A DNA stretch of 64,000 bases, from contig JAUCBJ010006859.1 of assembly GCA_032718475.1 (NCBI GenBank), forward strand, positions 1 through 64,000, given 5' to 3'. This DNA is from Nemertoderma westbladi (lineage: Eukaryota > Xenacoelomorpha > Nemertodermatida > Nemertodermatidae). Under the pieces are notes generated by a model that saw nothing but the letters and a program-made list of their open reading frames with translations, had not been told where the DNA came from and did not search any database. Position numbers and translations under genes: made by a program. Shown here in pieces: positions 61,082-64,000 of the stretch (positions are counted from its first letter, which is position 1; each line of letters starts with the position of its first letter).

Positions 61082-61305
61082 TTTTAGTTAGTTAAAGATT
61101 GGGTTGTGACTTATTGTTATATGATTTTAATTAATATAATTATAATATTACAACTATATTATTCAAAAACCATTTTACTACTATTATTATTGCTACATTA
61201 ATACTATTATTTAAGTAACAAATATTGATGATTTTCAAGCTTACACCGATGATTATATGTAGTGGGAAGAGGTAGAAGCAAAATACAGTCTAGTAAAACA
61301 GTCAA

Positions 61306-62425
61306 AAATAACAGTCTCCAAAATAAAATATATAAAACAGTCTAACTCCAAAATAAAATATATAAAACAGTCTAACTCCAAAATAAAATATATAAAACAG
61401 TCTAACTCCAAAATAAAATATATAAAACAGTCTAACTCCAAAATAAAATATATAAAACAGTCTAACTCCAAAATAAAATACATAAAACAGTCTAACTCCA
61501 AAATAAAATATATAAAACAGTCTAACTCCAAAATAAAATATATAAAACAGTCTAACTCCAAAATAAAATATATAAAACAGTCTAACTCCAAAATAAAATA
61601 TATAAAACAGTCTAACTCCAAAATAAAATATATAAAACAGTCTAACTCCAAAATAAAATATATAAAACAGTCTAACTCCAAAATAAAATATATAAAACAG
61701 TCTAACTCCAAAATAAAATATATGAAACAGTCTAACTCTAAAATATAATATATAAAACAGTCTAACTCTAAAATAAAATATATAAAACAGTCTAACTCCA
61801 AAATAAAATATATAAAACAGTCTAACTCCAAAATAAAATATATAAAACAGTCTAACTCCAAAATAAAATATATAAAACAGTCTAACTCCAAAGTAAAATA
61901 TATAAAACAGTCTAACTCCAAAATAAAATATATAAAACAGTCTAACTCCAAAATAAAATATATAAAACAGTCTAACTCCAAAATAAAATATATAAAACAG
62001 TCTAACTCCAAAATAAAATATATAAAACAGTCTAACTCCAAAATAAAATATATAAAACAGTCTAACTCCAAAATAAAATATATAAAACAGTCTAACTCCA
62101 AAATAAAATATATAAAACAGTCTAACTCCAAAATAAAATATATAAAACAGTCTAACTCCAAAATAAAATATATAAAACAGTCTAACTCCAAAATAAAATA
62201 TATAAAACAGTCTAACTCCAAAATAAAATACATAAAACAGTCTAACTCCAAAATAAAATATATAAAACAGTCTAACTCCAAAATAAAATATATAAAACAG
62301 TCTAACTCCAAAATAAAATATATAAAACAGTCTAACTCCAAAATAAAATATATAAAACAGTCTAACTCCAAAATAAAATATATAAAACAGTCTAACTCCA
62401 AAATAAAATATATAAAACAGTCTAA
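61306..62425. repeat. 30-bp tandem array, about 37 units
   Basis: The unit is AAAATAAAATATATAAAACA then GTCTAACTCC. Copies are nearly identical; only a few carry single changes. Since 30 is a multiple of three, the minus strand gives an open frame of 382 codons repeating ELDCFIYFIL. There is no supporting gene context, so it is treated as a satellite by-product. Confidence 0.97.
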
Positions 62426-62526
62426 AACTAATAAAGACTAATCGAATAAGTGACGAAAGTTATGAGTCGCTGAATACTCTGATTGGAATACATTTCATGA
62501 ACCTTCATTTCATGAAGGCAACTTGG

Positions 62527-62966
62527 GAAACAGATTGGAATGGTTTACTGTGGAAGATCACCCGTGGTGGTGAACAGGCATTCCTTTAGGAAACAGATTG
62601 AATGGTTTACTGTGGAAGATCACCCATGGTGGTGAACAGGCATTCCTTTAGGAAACAGAGCGGAAGGGTTTACTGTGGAAGATCACCCGTGGTGGTGAAC
62701 AGGCATTCCTTTAGGAAACAGATTGGAATGGTTTACTGTGGAAGATCACCCATGGTGGTGAACAGGCATTCCTTTAGGAAGCAGAGTGGAAGGGTTTACT
62801 GTGGAAGATCACCCATGGTGGTGAACAGGCATTCCTTTAGGAAACAGAGTGGAAGGGTTTACTGTGGAAGATCACCCATGGTGGTGAACAGGCATTCCTT
62901 TGGGAGACAGAATGGAAGAAGGGTTTACTGTGGAAGATCACCCATGGTGGTGAACAGGCATTCCTT
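62527..62966. repeat. 63-bp tandem array, seven units
   Basis: Units begin GTTTACTGTGGAAGATCACC at 62543, 62605, 62668, 62731, 62794, 62857 and 62923, giving spacings of 62, 63, 63, 63, 63 and 66. Each also contains GTGGTGAACAGGCATTCCTT. The mostly 63-bp period keeps the plus-strand frame open for 123 codons (VYCGRSPMVVNRHSF repeated), which is a likely artefact. Confidence 0.95.
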
Positions 62967-63077
62967 GGCTTAACGAGTCTAAAAGATTCTCCCATTCATT
63001 AATTTCATGAAATTCGTGAATTTGAATTGCGAATTAGTTTTGGGTCACCTCTCACCTCTTTTTTCCTCAATTGAGGA

Positions 63078-63101
63078 GACAGACAGACAGACAGACAGAC
63101 A
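63078..63101. repeat. (GACA)n microsatellite
   Basis: About six tandem GACA units. Confidence 0.95.
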
Positions 63102-63254
63102 ATTATTGTAAAACGATGCAAAATACTACATATACAACATCAAAAAGTAAATAATTTCACATAAACAATGATATATTAATATTGCAATAATTTTGACATT
63201 CAAATTGTAAACATTAAACTAAATAATATCCTCACGTTCGTTCTGTACCAAGGC

Positions 63255-63380
63255 GAAGTCTAGGTACAAAGTGTACTATACTGTACTATACAAAATGTAC
63301 TGTACTCTAGTGTACGAAGTATAGGTACAAAGTGTACTATACTGTACTATACAAAATGTACTGTACTCTAGTGTACGAAG
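63255..63380. repeat. Tandem duplication of a 61-bp unit
   Basis: TAGGTACAAAGTGTACTATA starts at 63261 and again at 63322. The two copies match almost perfectly up to GTGTACGAAG. Confidence 0.95.
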
Positions 63381-64000
63381 GCTAGTTTTGCTATCAGAGC
63401 TTTATTGTCAGTCTCTCTCAGTGGCAGTAATAAAATATTTCTGCAGTATACTTGATAAACAACCGCGACCTCTATACTAACAGCAGAACTGTTGAACAGA
63501 CCAATACCCGTTAATATCCTTCTGTCAACCTAATGAGCTCTCGCCTAACCAATAAGACACAAAGAATGCTCTACTGTTAAGTAAAGGGGATCAGGAGCGT
63601 GATATTACTAAATTGTAAAGGTGGCTAAATACAAAACCGCTACTTACCGTTGGATGGCGCTAATCTGCCGTCCGCTAATATATTTTACTAATTTTACACA
63701 ACTCCTGCAAAATCGCTTGTTCCTTTCTCTACCGATCGCTCGATAGAGAGCTAACTGTTCGAATCTATGAGCCACGCGGGAATAACCAAAACAATAAACC
63801 CGAGTCGGCTCCCTAAGCTTACTTAAGACGAGTGCGAGAGGCCTTGCACTCAGAGTATTCTTACGCCTAATTCTATCACTATTAAAACACGCTATTGTCT
63901 ACGTCTTTCTAATCGCGAATACTGGAGGTTCCCTAACGTAATGTGTGAATGCGAGAATATTTAAAATAATCAAAATGATACAGTAATTGTTTTTACGTGG
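63381..64000. other. Unique DNA, nothing coding recognised
   Basis: It carries fragments of the dispersed repeat (AATAACCAAAACAATAAACC near 63780). No exon or RNA gene was recognised. Confidence 0.4.

Noticed and set aside
62602-62973. 123-codon repeat protein
   Set aside because: It is a product of a 63-bp tandem repeat with no upstream context; its length is set by the array.

Overview
This is a eukaryotic, animal nuclear window. The evidence is split genes with GT-AG introns, human-like orthologues (EFL1, STT3A, probably RPS19BP1/AROS), several non-LTR retrotransposon relics, and very large amounts of tandem repeat. The unique DNA is AT-rich and strikingly rich in the palindromes TAGGCCTA and TACCGGTA. 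An invertebrate, probably marine, is likely; I cannot name the species. There are no operons, CRISPR arrays or rRNA genes.

Layout. 1-12.4 kb is transposon-rich: broken reverse-transcriptase (RT) copies at 636-2330, 5434-5831, 8107-8343, 10261-10491 and 10652-10920; a small inverted-repeat element nested in the first; a 1.6-kb DNA-transposon-like element (6501-8106) carrying a recurrent 15-bp motif; and an intact 166-codon minus-strand ORF (2480-2980) resembling RPS19BP1/AROS. 12,456-49,956 holds the last three coding exons of EFL1 on the minus strand. The final intron (12,645-49,227) is about 36.6 kb, and about 99% of it is one 52-bp satellite of roughly 700 units. 50.3-52.4 kb holds inverted repeats, a 69-nt C tract, a retrocopy with a target-site duplication, and a fold-back element. 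53,315-57,281 is a complete three-exon STT3A gene on the plus strand, with a 5'-truncated LINE in intron 1. 58.4-63.4 kb has four unrelated tandem arrays (32-, 30-, ~63- and 61-bp units) and one doubtful terminal exon.

Main discovery. The EFL1 satellite has the same orientation as the gene, and every consensus monomer carries a near-perfect 5' splice site (GGGAG|GTAAGTAAG on the minus strand). The array runs right up to, and includes, the real donor of the penultimate coding exon: its last repeat overlaps the final five exon bases. The splice donor of a conserved ribosome-maturation gene thus seems to have been copied in tandem about 700 times, so each pre-mRNA would present hundreds of equivalent U1 sites upstream of one acceptor. 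Only the exon-proximal donor gives a normal protein. Block-level higher-order repeats and CpG-to-TpG variants show how the array grew and aged.

EFL1 (a GTPase that releases eIF6 from 60S subunits) and STT3A (catalytic subunit of ER oligosaccharyltransferase) are housekeeping genes with no functional link here. They lie tail-away on opposite strands. I could not find the upstream EFL1 exons in the window.
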